A DNA stretch of 64,000 nucleotides from Aphanomyces cochlioides (GCA_019828595.1 JAHQRK010000013.1:2139501-2203500); one strand, 5' to 3'. Shown: positions 33,155 to 45,430, counted from the first letter of the stretch. Program-made: numbers and translations. The notes: generated from the sequence alone by a model not told the origin.

Positions 33155-36100
33155 TCATGAAACGACACTGTCAGGAATGGTGTGTTGACGTAACCAGGGG
33201 TCCGAAGATAGATGCTTGAGCACATTGAATACCTTGGTGTATCCCTTCTTGAGAGGGAGATCAACCAGGAGCTGTTGTAGATGTAGCTTGATCAAAGAGG
33301 CAGCATGAATGGCAACTTCCATCGGACTCTTCGCTGTGAGGTCGGGTCGAAAGGTGCGATCGGCACGTTGGAGCCATATTTGATAATACACGCAGGCTCG
33401 GACAATCGGCCAGATCTTCAGATAGCCACGGATGTAGTATCCATCGGACGGCTTGGGCGTCTCGTAGAACATTTCCAGACACGTGGACGGAAAGGAACAC
33501 TCGAGCAGTCGCTGGATTGTCTTGAAGGAATACCAAACAGATTGACCATATCCACAAGAGAACAAGAAATGCTCGTACGTCTCATTGACACGACAGAAGA
33601 CACACGTCGGCTTGGGGTCTTGGTACTAAAACAGATATTGCATGGCGTTGGCGCGGAGAAGGGTCTTGAAAATGAACTCTCCATATCGAGGGAGGATGTG
33701 GTCGGGTTGGAGGAAGGCGGCAAGTTGGGTAAGGCGCTTGGGGTCTTCGTAAAAGTTGGATGGCAGGTTGAGATGCTTGGTAGGAAGAATGGACGAGCTG
33801 ACAGCTGGAGAAGCTCTGATCTTAGCCGATTTCGAAGTCGCAAGCGCCAACAAGATCGGACTCGAGTCAGGGTGTATCATCCAGTGCCATTCCATCCATT
33901 CAGAGCTTGGCGTCGGCAAGTGGAACACGGGAGCATCCTCTTCAGAAACAATCTCAAACAATCGTGATAACTTGGTCACCAAGATTGAGATCCATTGTTT
34001 CGTTGGAGGGACAAAATTGGCTTGGCGGCAGGCACGGTTGATTTTGTCGAACAAGATCGAAGCTGGCCAAACTCGCTGACACGGAGTCAACAAATGCGAC
34101 AACTTCGTGATGTGAAGCGAAGCCAATACATTGGCTTGGTCTTGCGTCGATGTAGAGCACTGATCGTATAGGTCTTCGAGTCCAGGCAGATACGAGTTGT
34201 GCCAAAGGGGAACATCCAAAGATGAGATGTGATTTGGACAGCCGTACGGAGTCCAGCGGGATTCAAACCAGCTACTCAATAAGGCTTTCCACATTGGAGT
34301 GATATTAGGATTCTTGTACAGTTGTCTGATGAATGCAGAAGAGCCATTTGCCAAGAGGAGATCTCGGGGGGAACCCCATGGATGAAAAGCCTTCTCGAGG
34401 AGAGTATAGCCCGGCGTAATCCAGGCGGACATGGCAGACTTGCGGGGTGGGGTGGTGATGGCTTGAATGCATCTGATCATGACAGAGCGGTTGTGTTGTT
34501 GCCATAAAGCAAGTGCATGGTGCAGGCCTAAGCCACCGGACTTCTTCGGCATGAATAGGATCTCCTTTTTGATCAAACGGAGGCCATGGACAGAGGAGGA
34601 TGGATTGATTTCTTCACCATGCATAAATTGAAGCATGGCCTTGTCGATCTTTTTGGCCAGGTCTTTGTCGGCAGGGACAAAAGCCAGTTGGTACCATAAC
34701 ACAGGCAGACATATGCTTTGCAGGATAGTGACTTTTCCGGCCATGGTTCGAGCCTTGTAGAGCCACAAAGACAAGCGAGCCACAAACTTCTCAAACACGT
34801 AATTGAAACGTGCCAATGGAGAAAGATTGGGCGCAACCAAGATACCAAGAGCCTTCACGGGACTGTCGGAAGTAACTTGTAGTGAGGCAAGGTTCCCATT
34901 CAACTGGCTGTAAGTCAGAATTTGGGTCTTGTCTACGTTGAGTCGGAAACCAGACTTGTCGCAAAAGGTTTGAACCAATGCAAGCTGCCGGTGGAGGCAC
35001 GTCTCATTTGCCGCATAGAGTTGCGAGTCGTCGGCAAAGTAACTCCCAGTGTGGTAGCGATCCCCACACTTGATGCCATAGTTGGAGTGTTGCCGTAGGA
35101 GTTGGCACATCGGTTCCAAAGCGATCACAAACAGAAGTGGCGACAGTGGATCACCTTGCAACACACCGCGTGAGATGTGAACTGGCTTGGACAAGAAGCC
35201 GTTCACCAAGATGCGAGACTTGCGGCCCGAGTACAGTACGCGAACCATGTCAACAAAGGTTTCGGGAAAGCCATAGTGACGGAGGACGCGGAGCAAGTAC
35301 GCGTGGTCCACGCGATCAAAAGCTTTCTCAAAGTCAAGCAGTGCCACCATCGAGGACGGACTGTGTAGTTTGATGTGGTGCAGCATGTCATCCAGTCGTG
35401 CAATATTGGTTTGGATATTGCTTCGACGGATAAAGCCTTGCTGGTCCGGGTGGATGATGTGTCGAATGTGGCGCTGGAGTCGATAAGCCAGAATACTCGT
35501 CAGGATTTTCACATCCGTGTTGAGTAGGCTAATGGGCCGATAGTTCTTGGCTTGTGACTTGGGGCCTTTCTTGTGCAGCAACACCAGCGTACTGACAAGT
35601 TGCATGGGAGTCAAGCGAGGGTGAGAATGGAGCTGGTGTGTGAATAGCAGCTCCAATACCAACGACCACTTGTGAGGTGCAAGTTTGAGGACTTCGAATG
35701 GCAGAGCGTTGGGACCTGGCGCTGAGTTCGAACTGCTGTGTCGAATAGCATGATAGAACTCGTTGGCGCGCAAGGGAGCCGACAGCTCTTTCTGGGCTTG
35801 CTCTGGCAGTTGCTTGTGTCGAGTCAATGGGGTCAGAAATGACGACACTTCGTCTCCAGATCGCTGCACCTCGGGAGCTGCAAACAAGTCCTTGTAGTAG
35901 TCGACCAGGACGTCAGACATGCCTTGTTGATTGGAGACAACATTTCCATTGACATCCACCAACTCTTTGAAGACTGTCTTCTTCAAGGGGGTAGGGACAG
36001 GGGACACGAAGTGGAACTTGGACGAGCGCTCTGCTTTGTACAAGTGAAGTTGGAACGCCTGGTCTTGACGAAACTGCTTGTCTCGATCTTGCAGCTCGTG

Positions 36101-37210
36101 AATTTGCTTTTGAAGGTCTCGCACTCGATCCACCAGCACTGCATCTTGACGCATGTTGGGGACTTGCAAAAGCGAAGCGATCTCGACAGCTAACTTCTTC
36201 AACGGCAGACGTTGTTTCTCCAATCGTTGAGAATGGAATTCTTTGAGTTGGGAGCGGATATCATTGACCAGCATGTCGTAGGCCTTGGAGATATTGTGGA
36301 ATGTTGGAGACTTGTCCAAAAATCGATCCAGACATCCATGAACAATCTCGGCCGCTCGTGGTAGACGAAGTAGCCAAGTTGGAGCTTTCCATGATCCAGA
36401 GCCATGGTGCAATGTTTGACGCTTTGTGATGATACGACAAGCCACGTGGTCAGCCTGTGGAACGTGTGGCATGTGCGTCGCCTTCCAATGACGAAGACCC
36501 GCCAAGGTGGACGAACAAAATATGTAGTCGAGTCGGTTGGTGAGTGTGGGACTTGTGAAGGTTCTTGCCACGGGGTTTTGACGGCGAAACAGATCCACCA
36601 GAGACAAACTGTGCATCCATTGTTCCAGTTGAAGGGTGCCGGCCATGGTGGAGGTACTGGGTCTCAACGAATCCAAATCTTTGTTGAGAGTGCAGTTGAA
36701 ATCTCCTCCAACAATGTGGAGCGCATGTGGAGGAAAGTCGCGTGGCAATTCTTCGAAGTAACTTGCTCGTTCTTGGAAGGCTGCCGGCGCATAGATATTG
36801 TGGAGAACGACTGTCAGTGGACCCAGAGTACATCGCACTTGTAGATAACGACCACGAAGCACTGGGTTGTCATGAGGGACTTGAGTGGCGTTCTTCAAAG
36901 GAGAGTGAGGATGTATCAACGTAGCCAGACCTCCAGTGGCTGGCGACGTGGATACTTCAGGGTAAATAGGCTCTTCAAAGAACAAAGAGCCTTCGTGGTT
37001 TGTGATGCGTTGCCAATGGAACGCAACACGGTCGTGGAGACTTGGCGTGCGGAAACGGGTTTCTTGGATAAAGGAAACGTCGTGAACACTTGATAGTTTG
37101 TCGAGGATGTACCGATGACTGTTGGAGAAGCCATTGGTGTTGAGGGAGATGATTTGTGGGTCCCAGTCCACGAGTTCAGTTGGGACATCGGAGAAGTTGT
37201 TGTCAATCAT
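33155..37210 (-). pseudogene. ORF2 of copy F, one nonsense codon
   Basis: Full-length frame of 4,056 nt (ATG 37210), interrupted only by TAG at 33628-33626, where other copies encode Gln1195 (CAG). Endonuclease and RT are complete upstream of the stop; the CCHC motif just downstream would be lost. It also carries a few unique residues (LHHGS for LRHGS, FHFVSP for FHFMSP). A single transition separates this full-length copy from an intact coding state, which marks it as a recent arrival. Confidence 0.93.
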
Positions 37211-37288
37211 CACGAGTACAGATGAAAATGAGTAGAATGGAGGGGTCAGAGGGGAGGTTGAAATGGATTGAAGCAGGGGATAGAAGCC

Positions 37289-40200
37289 TTAGAGTTGATC
37301 GTCCTCCAAATCGAGGGGATCAATTTCGTCGGCGTTCATGGAGTGGTGAGCTTTGCTGCAGAGCTCATCGATGTGGTAATTGTTGGTGATGCTTTTGAGC
37401 ATCGAGATGGCCGACAAGACGGGAGCCGGCAAAGTGAACTTCTCGAGATTGTCGCTGAAGTTTTCGATCAAAGCAAACAGCGACCAGTCCGTCAAGCAGT
37501 TGGTGTCAGGCAATCTTGTTGCTTCTTGGTTCAATAGAACAGTCAGTGCCTCCGAGTTTGTGTAGAGGTCTGGGGCCCGATTTGAGAGGAATAAGTCAAT
37601 CGTAGCAAGTGCAAAGAGGATGCGCTTGATCTCTGGTATGTCCGTGGTCAATTCTTCCAAGATTTCTGACGGGTGAATCTTGTATTGAGCCATGAAGTTG
37701 ACGTGATGTTTGTAGTTGTGAGGCTTGCCTTGAGCTTTTAACAAAGCCATCTTGCGCTCAATAGTCTTGGTTGCAACAAGTGACTGAAACAAACTGAGGT
37801 CTTCATCTTGTGCGTACATAGCATGTGCAACGAGCTGAGGATCATCTCGCAAAATGCGTTGACATTCGGTGATACTGCCTTCGACTTTCTTATCTCGAAT
37901 GATCTTCTTCGCCAATTCGAGGTGGGCTGCAGCAGACTTGTTAAGTCGTTGTTTCTTCGCTTTGCCTTTGGTCTTTTTCGGGCGTGGCGCACTTGAATCT
38001 TCCAATACAATTCGAGGCACTGCAAAGTCTTCAAACGAGAGTTCCACGTCGTCTTCTTCGAGGATATGAAAACGGTTGGATGTCGGCAGGGGATCCAAAC
38101 GTGGGGACGAAGGCAAAGTACGTTTTGGAGCTGGTCCAGACCGGTAGCCCGTTACCAATTGAAGGTCCAGCGAGTTCTTGGGCTGCTCACTTGGTGGAGC
38201 AAGAGCGGGCGATTCGTTGGTAGACATTTCCACATCTTCTTGTTGTTTGTCTTGTCCATTGTTGTTAGGGGGATCGCTGTCACCAGACATATCGACATCA
38301 GAGCCATGAGAAGGAGCTGTTGGCTGTGGTTGTTCATCTTGACCATCTTCAGATGCCTCAGTTGAGTCGGCCTCGCCTTCCGCATTTGTTCCAGGGTCTT
38401 GATCATGATCGTCTCCATCATGTTCAGGTTCTTTTTCTCCTGACGGAGGAGATTTTGCCGCTGCCTTGGCCGCTTTTGCCTTCGCTTTTTCAGCCTTGGC
38501 CTCTGCACGTCGTGAAACAATCGACGGAGGCAATGTCTTGTTCAGAGCAGCGATCTTGTGCTGAAACACGACGACAAAAGGCTGACCCGACGGATCCGTA
38601 ATGGTGATTTCGCGTAGTGCGTCGCCGGATTTTGGCACCAGCACTGCAGGAGGCGCAGACGACTTGAAAATGACTCTCAAATGCGGCGACTTGATGTTCT
38701 GACCAGCAGTAGGGTTGAATGCTGCTATCACTGACTTGGTCAATGCAGCCATTTTCTTGACAATTGCCTTGGCCATCGAAGGGTGACTGACCTTGTTGAA
38801 CGTAACGTAGTAGTTGTTGCCATAACGCGAGTATTTGGGAACCAGGAAGTCTTTGCCACCAAGTCGAAACGTTGTGCCTCCCATTTCCACGCACGTAGAC
38901 AAGTTGTAACTTGAGATCACAATGGTCTGTGGGTTCTTCTTGTGGATCAAAATGTTCGGAAATTTGGAGCCCCATAACGAACCAGGATTTTCCTTGACAA
39001 ATTGATCGCAGATGACTTTTTCGGACCAGTCCTTGTAGCCTTCGCCCAACTTGACTGTGAGCTCGTACACTTGGGACTGGGGGGTGAGCAAAATGTTTTC
39101 AATGAAGGCGTCCATGTCACCAGAGTCTTTGTAGAATGCGTCCGCCATGGCCTCGCATCGCGCAATATCGTCATCGGCAATAGCATGAGCACCAGTGTTG
39201 CGATGTTTCGCGCCTTTGGGAGCATTGCCTTGCTTGGAATCTTTCTTGGACGAAGCTGAATCCTTGCCGGGAGTCTTTTGCGTCCATGGATTGGCCTTTT
39301 CAGCGTTTTGTTGCTCTTGATCGCCTTGTATTTTGTCTGCCGCGGTAGGAGGATCAACAGCGCCATTTCCTTGAGCAACGGATTTGTCGACAATGTCTTG
39401 ATTTGACTGGTCATTGTCATTGTTTGTCGATTGTTCCTCTTGAATAACTTCTCCAGGAGTATCACACGGCTTCGCTTGGCCGTTAATGTCGCCTGACCCA
39501 TCAACCTCCGAGTGAATTTGAGTATTTCCCTCGTCGGTTAAGGCCTCGGTTTCAGTAGAATCCTTCCCCTCGGCGTCTCCAGAGACCATATCCACGTCCT
39601 CTTGAGATTTTTCTTCTTCCTCTCCCGTTCTAGGAGGCTCAGCACAGGGGGCGACGCGGTTGGTGGCTGCTGGCTCAGTCCCATTGGTCACGAGAAAGGC
39701 CGGGGCCAGACCCCCAGTGACAGGGGTAGAAGGGGAATCCATGCCATCCCCGCAGCACGGTGACTGGGGTACACCATTGCTCCGGCGAGAACCCAAATCG
39801 GGATACCGCCCCCGCCCCTCCGAAGAGGCCCCTGGGGGGAAGTAGACAGAACCGCAGGGTGTGCCCATAGGGGGGGCCCTCGTAGCCTCTAGGGCTGGCA
39901 TGGACCCCGTTTTCTCGCCGCCTTCACTGGGGATCGACTCCAATTGGAGTCCAGGGAAGCAGCCACCACAGGCACAAGGCCCCAGTGGTTCGCCCTCCTG
40001 AGTGAGGGCTTCGCTAGACAAGTTAACGACAGTGGTCTGGGGGTCAACCACTGACCCACTGAGGTTGACCCCCCCTGGAACTCCGGCGAGTGGAGCACCA
40101 GGTGAAGCGCTGGGGGAGCGAGACGCAGATTGGTCTCCAGAGACGCTGTTGGGGTCGAACTCGACCTCCACTTCGGCCCTAGGGTTAGGTGTAGCGACAT

Positions 40201-40327
40201 TACTCACACCACTTCCGCCATCCTGATTGGACGACGAAAGTGGGTGAGGTGATACAATACCTGGAATGATGGTGACTCCGTGAGTGTTGGTCTCACGGAG
40301 CTCGGAACAGCTGTTGGCGTTGGACAT
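37289..40327 (-). CDS. LINE ORF1 protein, intact (copy F)
   Basis: Intact 1,012-aa ORF1 (ATG 40327). It differs from the copy at 287-3325 at scattered sites, including SNVATPN for SNVSTPN, PGEVIQ for PREVIQ, EASEDGQ for EASGDRQ and SAPPAV for PAPPAV. The frame is also open upstream through the leader and into the ORF2 piece G, giving one uninterrupted reading frame to 42655. Confidence 0.9.
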   Translation of the reverse strand: MSNANSCSELRETNTHGVTIIPGIVSPHPLSSSNQDGGSGVSNVATPNPRAEVEVEFDPNSVSGDQSASRSPSASPGAPLAGVPGGVNLSGSVVDPQTTVVNLSSEALTQEGEPLGPCACGGCFPGLQLESIPSEGGEKTGSMPALEATRAPPMGTPCGSVYFPPGASSEGRGRYPDLGSRRSNGVPQSPCCGDGMDSPSTPVTGGLAPAFLVTNGTEPAATNRVAPCAEPPRTGEEEEKSQEDVDMVSGDAEGKDSTETEALTDEGNTQIHSEVDGSGDINGQAKPCDTPGEVIQEEQSTNNDNDQSNQDIVDKSVAQGNGAVDPPTAADKIQGDQEQQNAEKANPWTQKTPGKDSASSKKDSKQGNAPKGAKHRNTGAHAIADDDIARCEAMADAFYKDSGDMDAFIENILLTPQSQVYELTVKLGEGYKDWSEKVICDQFVKENPGSLWGSKFPNILIHKKNPQTIVISSYNLSTCVEMGGTTFRLGGKDFLVPKYSRYGNNYYVTFNKVSHPSMAKAIVKKMAALTKSVIAAFNPTAGQNIKSPHLRVIFKSSAPPAVLVPKSGDALREITITDPSGQPFVVVFQHKIAALNKTLPPSIVSRRAEAKAEKAKAKAAKAAAKSPPSGEKEPEHDGDDHDQDPGTNAEGEADSTEASEDGQDEQPQPTAPSHGSDVDMSGDSDPPNNNGQDKQQEDVEMSTNESPALAPPSEQPKNSLDLQLVTGYRSGPAPKRTLPSSPRLDPLPTSNRFHILEEDDVELSFEDFAVPRIVLEDSSAPRPKKTKGKAKKQRLNKSAAAHLELAKKIIRDKKVEGSITECQRILRDDPQLVAHAMYAQDEDLSLFQSLVATKTIERKMALLKAQGKPHNYKHHVNFMAQYKIHPSEILEELTTDIPEIKRILFALATIDLFLSNRAPDLYTNSEALTVLLNQEATRLPDTNCLTDWSLFALIENFSDNLEKFTLPAPVLSAISMLKSITNNYHIDELCSKAHHSMNADEIDPLDLEDDQL

Positions 40328-40388
40328 TTTGAGCGCGGCGGCACTTGATAACTTCTTGACTTGAGGGGTACGAGGCAAATTCGGAAGT
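40328..40388 (-). promoter_or_regulatory. 5' leader of copy F
   Basis: A 61-nt leader with the AATTTGCCTCGTAC motif. It contains no stop in the ORF1 frame. Confidence 0.6.
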
Positions 40389-42662
40389 ATGTGGTCGGGT
40401 TGGAGGAAGGCGGCAAGTTGGGTAAGGCGCTTGGGGTCTTCGTAAAAGTTGGATGGCAGGTTGAGATGCTTGGTAGGAAGAATGGACGAGCTGACAGCTG
40501 GAGAAGCTCTGATCTTAGCCGATTTCGAAGTCGCAAGCGCCAACAAGATCGGACTCGAGTCAGGGTGAATTATCCAGTGCCATTCCATCCATTCAGAGCT
40601 TGGCGTCGGCAAGTGGAACACAGGAGCATCCTCTTCAGAAACAATCTCAAACAATCGTGATAACTTGGTCACCAAGATTGAGATCCATTGTTTCGTTGGA
40701 GGGACAAAATTGGCTTGGCGGCAGGCACGGTTGATTTTGTCGAACAAGATCGAAGCTGGCCAAACTCGCTGACACGGAGTCAACAAATGCGACAACTTCG
40801 TGATGTGAAGCGAAGCCAATACATTGGCTTGGTCTTGCGTCGATGTAGAGCACTGATCGTATAGGTCTTCGAGTCCAGGCAGATACGAGTTGTGCCAAAG
40901 GGGAACATCCAAAGATGAGATGTGATTTGGACAGCCGTACGGAGTCCAGCGGGATTCAAACCAGCTACTCAATAAGGCTTTCCACATTGGAGTGATATTG
41001 GGATTCTTGTACAGTTGTCTGATGAATGCAGAAGAGCCATTTGCCAAGAGGAGATCTCGGGGGGAACCCCATGGATGAAAAGCCTTCTCGAGGAGAGTAT
41101 AGCCCGGCGTAATCCAGGCAGACATGGCAGACTTGCGGGGTGGGGTGGTGATGGCTTGAATGCATCTGATCATGACAGAGCGGTTGTGTTGTTGCCATAA
41201 AGCAAGTGCATGGTGCAGGCCTAAGCCACCGGACTTCTTCGGCATGAATAGGATCTCCTTTTTGATCAAACGGAGGCCATGGACAGAGGAGGATGGGTTG
41301 ATTTCTTCACCATGCATAAATTGAAGCATGGCCTTGTCGATCTTTTTGGCCAGGTCTTTGTCGGCAGGGACAAAAGCCAGTTGGTACCATAACACAGGCA
41401 GACATATGCTGTGCAGGATAGTGACTTTTCCGGCCATGGTTCGAGCCTTGTAGAGCCACAAAGACAAGCGAGCCACAAACTTCTCAAACACGTAATTGAA
41501 ACGTGCCAATGGAGAAAGATTGGGCGCAACCAAGATACCAAGAGCCTTCACGGGACTGTCGGAAGTAACTTGTAGTGAGGCAAGGTTCCCATTCAACTGG
41601 CTGTAGGTCAGAATTTGGGTCTTGTCTACGTTGAGTCGGAAACCAGACTTGTCGCAAAAGGTTTGAACCAATGCAAGCTGCCGGTGGAGGCACGTCTCAT
41701 TTGCCGCATAGAGTTGCGAGTCGTCGGCAAAGTAACTCCCAGTGTGGTAGCGATCCCCACACTTGATGCCATAGTTGGAGTGTTGCCGTAGGAGTTGGCA
41801 CATCGGTTCCAAAGCGATCACAAACAGAAGTGGCGACAGTGGATCACCTTGCAACACACCGCGTGAGATGTGAACTGGCTTGGACAAGAAGCCGTTCACC
41901 AAGATGCGAGACTTGCGGCCCGAGTACAGTACGCGAACCATGTCAACAAAGGTTTCGGGAAAGCCATAGTGACGGAGGACGCGGAGCAAGTACGCGTGGT
42001 CCACGCGATCAAAAGCTTTCTCAAAGTCAAGCAGTGCCACCATCGAGGACGGACTGTGTAGTTTGATGTGGTGCAGCATGTCATCCAGTCGTGCAATATT
42101 GGTTTGGATATTGCTTCGACGGATAAAGCCTTGCTGGTCCGGGTGGATGATGTGTCGAATGTGGCGCTGGAGTCGATAAGCCAGAATACTCGTCAGGATT
42201 TTCACATCCGTGTTGAGTAGGCTAATGGGCCGATAGTTCTTGGCTTGTGACTTGGGGCCTTTCTTGTGCAGCAACACCAGCGTACTGACAAGTTGCATGG
42301 GAGTCAAGCGAGGGTGAGAATGGAGCTGGTGTGTGAATAGCAGCTCCAATACCAACGACCACTTGTGAGGTGCAAGTTTGAGGACTTCGAATGGCAGAGC
42401 GTTGGGACCTGGCGCTGAGTTCGAACTGCTGTGTCGAATAGCATGATAGAACTCGTTGGCGCGCAAGGGAGCCGACAGCTCTTTCTGGGCTTGCTCTGGC
42501 AGTTGCTTGTGTCGAGTCAATGGGGTCAGAAATGACGACACTTCGTCTCCAGATCGCTGCACCTCGGGAGCTGCAAACAAGTCCTTGTAGTAGTCGACCA
42601 GGACGTCAGACATGCCTTGTTGATTGGAGACAACATTTCCATTGACATCCACCAACTCTTTG
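40389..42662 (-). pseudogene. ORF2 fragment G
   Basis: Internal ORF2 piece, about residues 415-1173. It spans the linker, the whole RT with FADD, and part of the C-terminal domain; the endonuclease and the CCHC motif are missing. It is open throughout. On the left it stops at the 5' end of copy F, and on the right at the 5' end of plus-strand copy H. Both neighbours look like insertions into it: each flank has CC 14-15 nt from the 5' junction of the inserted copy. Confidence 0.9.
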
Positions 42663-42723
42663 ACTTCCGAATTTGCCTCGTACCCCTCAAGTCAAGAAGT
42701 TATCAAGTGCCGCCGCGCTCAAA
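42663..42723 (+). promoter_or_regulatory. 5' leader of copy H
   Basis: A 61-nt leader identical in layout to the others, with AATTTGCCTCGTAC starting at its eighth base. Confidence 0.6.
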
Positions 42724-45139
42724 ATGTCCAACGCCAACAGCTGTTCCGAGCTCCGTGAGACCAACACTCACGGAGTCACCATCATTCCAGGTATTGTATC
42801 ACCTCACCCACTTTCGTCGTCCAATCAGGATGGCGGAAGTGGTGTGAGTAATGTCTCTACACCTAACCCTAGGGCCGAAGTGGAGGTCGAGTTCGACCCC
42901 AACAGCGTCTCTGGAGACCAATCTGCGTCTCGCTCCACCAGCGCTTCACCTGGTGCTCCACTCGCCGGAGTTCCAGGGGGGGTCAACCTCAGTGGGTCAG
43001 TGGTTGACCCCCAGACCACTGTCGTTAACTTGTCTAGCGAAGCCCTCACTCAGGAGGGCGAACCACTGGGGCCTTGTGCCTGTGGTGGCTGCTTCCCTGG
43101 ACTCCAATTGGAGTCGATCCCCAGTGAAGGCGGCGAGAAAACGGGGTCCATGCCAGCCCTAGAGGCTACGAGGGCCCCCCCTATGGGCACACCCTGCGGT
43201 TCTGTCTACTTCCCCCCAGGGGCCTCTTCGGAGGGGCGGGGGCGGTATCCCGATTTGGGTTCTCGCCGGAGCAATGGTGTACCCCAGTCACCGTGCTGCG
43301 GGGATGGCATGGATTCCCCTTCTACCCCTGTCACTGGGGGTCTGGCCCCGGCCTTTCTCGTGACCAATGGGACTGAGCCAGCAGCCACCAACCGCGTCGC
43401 CCCCTGTGCTGAGCCTCCTAGAACGGGAGAGGAAGAAGAAAAATCTCAAGAGGACGTGGATATGGTCTCTGGAGACGCCGAGGGGAAGGATTCTACTGAA
43501 ACCGAGGCCTTAACCGACGAGGGAAATACTCAAATTCACTCGGAGGTTGATGGGTCAGGCGACATTAACGGCCAAGCGAAGCCGTGTGATACTCCTGGAG
43601 AAGTTATTCAAGAGGAACAATCGACAAACAATGACAATGACCAGTCAAATCAAGACATTGTCGACAAATCCGTTGCTCAAGGAAATGGCGCTGTTGATCC
43701 TCCTACCGCGGCAGACAAAATACAAGGCGATCAAGAGCAACAAAACGCTGAAAAGGCCAATCCATGGACGCAAAAGACTCCCGGCAAGGATTCAGCTTCG
43801 TCCAAGAAAGATTCCAAGCAAGGCAATGCCCCCAAAGGCGCGAAACACCGCAACACTGGTGCTCATGCTGTTGCCGATGACGATATTGCGCGATGCGAGG
43901 CCATGGCGGACACATTCTACAAAGACTCTGGTGACATGGACGCCTTCATTGAAAACATTTTGCTCACTCCCCAGTCCCAAGTGTACGAGCTCACAGTCAA
44001 GTTGGGCGAAGCCTACAAGGACTGGTCCGAAAAAGTCATCTGCGATCAATTTGTCAAGGAAAATCCTGGTTCGTTATGGGGCTCCAAATTTCCGAACATT
44101 TTGATCCACAAGAAGAACCCACAGACCATTGTGATCTCAAGTTACAACTTGTCTACGTGCGTGGAAATGGGAGGCACAACGTTTCGACTTGGTGGCAAAG
44201 ATTTCCTGGTTCCCAAGTACTCGCGTTATGGCAACAACTACTATGTTACGTTCAACAAGGTCAGTCACCCTTCGATGGCCAAGGCAATTGTCAAGAAAAT
44301 GGCTGCATTGACCAAGTCAGTGATAGCAGCATTCAACCCTACTGCTGGTCAGAACATCAAGTCGCCGCATTTGAGAGTCATTTTCAAGTCGCCTGCGCCT
44401 CCTGCAGTGTTGGTGCCAAAATCCGGCGACGCACTACGCGAAATCACCATTACGGATCCGTCGGGTCAGCCTTTTGTCGTCGTGTTTCAGCACAAGATCG
44501 CTGCTCTGAACAAGACATTGCCTCCGTCGATTGTTTCACGACGTGCAGAGGCCAAGGCTGAAAAAGCGAAGGCAAAAGCGGCCAAGGCAGCGGCAAAATC
44601 TCCTCCGTCAGGAGAAAAAGAACCTGAACATGATGGAGACGATCATGATCAAGACCCTGGAACAAATGCGGAAGGCGAGGCCGACTCAACTGAGGCATCT
44701 GAAGATGGTCAAGATGAACAACCACAGCCAACAGCTCCTTCTCATGGCTCTGATGTCGATATGTCTGGTGACAGCGATCCCCCTAACAACAATGGACAAG
44801 ACAAACAACAAGAAGATGTGGAAATGTCTACCAACGAATCGCCCGCTCTTGCTCCACCAAGTGAGCAGCCCAAGAACTCGCTGGACCTTCAATTGGTAAC
44901 GGGCTACCGGTCTGGACCAGCTCCAAAACGTACTTTGCCTTCGTCCCCACGTTTGGATCCCCTGCCGACATCCAACCGTTTTCATATCCTCGAAGAAGAC
45001 GACGTGGAACTCTCGTTTGAAGACTTTGCAGTGCCTCGAATTGTATTGGAAGATTCAAGTGCGCCACGCCCGAAAAAGACCAAAGGCAAAGCGAAGAAAC
45101 AACGACTTAACAAGTCTGCTGCAGCCCACCTCGAATTGG
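42724..45139 (+). pseudogene. ORF1 of copy H, 3'-truncated
   Basis: ORF1 residues 1-805, open from ATG 42724, ending at AHLEL where copy I begins. The helical C-terminal domain is lost. Translation would continue in frame into the leader of copy I and then read its ORF1 region out of frame. Near residue 397 it has MADTFY where other copies have MADAFY. Confidence 0.88.
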
Positions 45140-45430
45140 ACTTCCGAATTTGCCTCGTACCCCTCAAGTCAAGAAGTTATCAAGTGCCGCCGCGCTCAAA
45201 ATGTCCAACGCCAACAGCTGTTCCGAGCTCCGTGAGACCAACACTCACGGAGTCACCATCATTCCAGGTATTGTATCACCTCACCCACTTTCGTCGTCCA
45301 ATCAGGATGGCGGAAGTGGTGTGAGTAATGTCTCTACACCTAACCCTAGGGCCGAAGTGGAGGTCGAGTTCGACCCCAACAGCGTCTCTGGAGACCAATC
45401 TGCGTCTCGCTCCACCAGCGCTTCACCTGG
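45140..45430 (+). mobile_element. LINE copy I (5' end only)
   Basis: Leader (45140-45200) and ORF1 residues 1-77 (ATG 45201), inserted into H in the same orientation and cut at 45430 by the 3' terminus of copy J. Upstream flank in H: CC 14-15 nt before the 5' junction. Target GG at 45429-45430 belongs to I, since uninterrupted copies read CACCTGGTGC there. The remainder of I is not in the window. Confidence 0.88.

Larger units (their letters stand above)
33009..40388 (-). mobile_element. LINE copy F, full length
   Basis: A complete 7,380-bp copy with 3' terminus at 33009 and 5' terminus ACTTCC at 40388-40383. Its two flanks do not belong to one target: downstream is ORF1 of copy E, upstream is an ORF2 piece (G). 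The upstream flank has CC 15 nt before the 5' end, as expected for a normal insertion into G's ORF2. The missing downstream duplicate implies a later recombination, so F may be a chimera of two copies joined within homologous sequence. Confidence 0.92.
42663..45139 (+). mobile_element. LINE copy H (5' part)
   Basis: A plus-strand copy starting at a complete 5' end (ACTTCCG) in antisense to G, cut inside ORF1 at 45139 by the 5' end of copy I. Upstream flank: CC 14-15 nt before the junction. The rest of H would lie beyond the nested insertions, outside the window. Confidence 0.9.

Noticed and set aside
42840..42880. CCTAACCCTAGGG in ORF1 and TTAGGG in the 3'UTR as telomeric repeats
   Set aside because: These are single occurrences, not tandem arrays, and they sit in coding or conserved UTR sequence. 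They give no evidence for a telomere by themselves.
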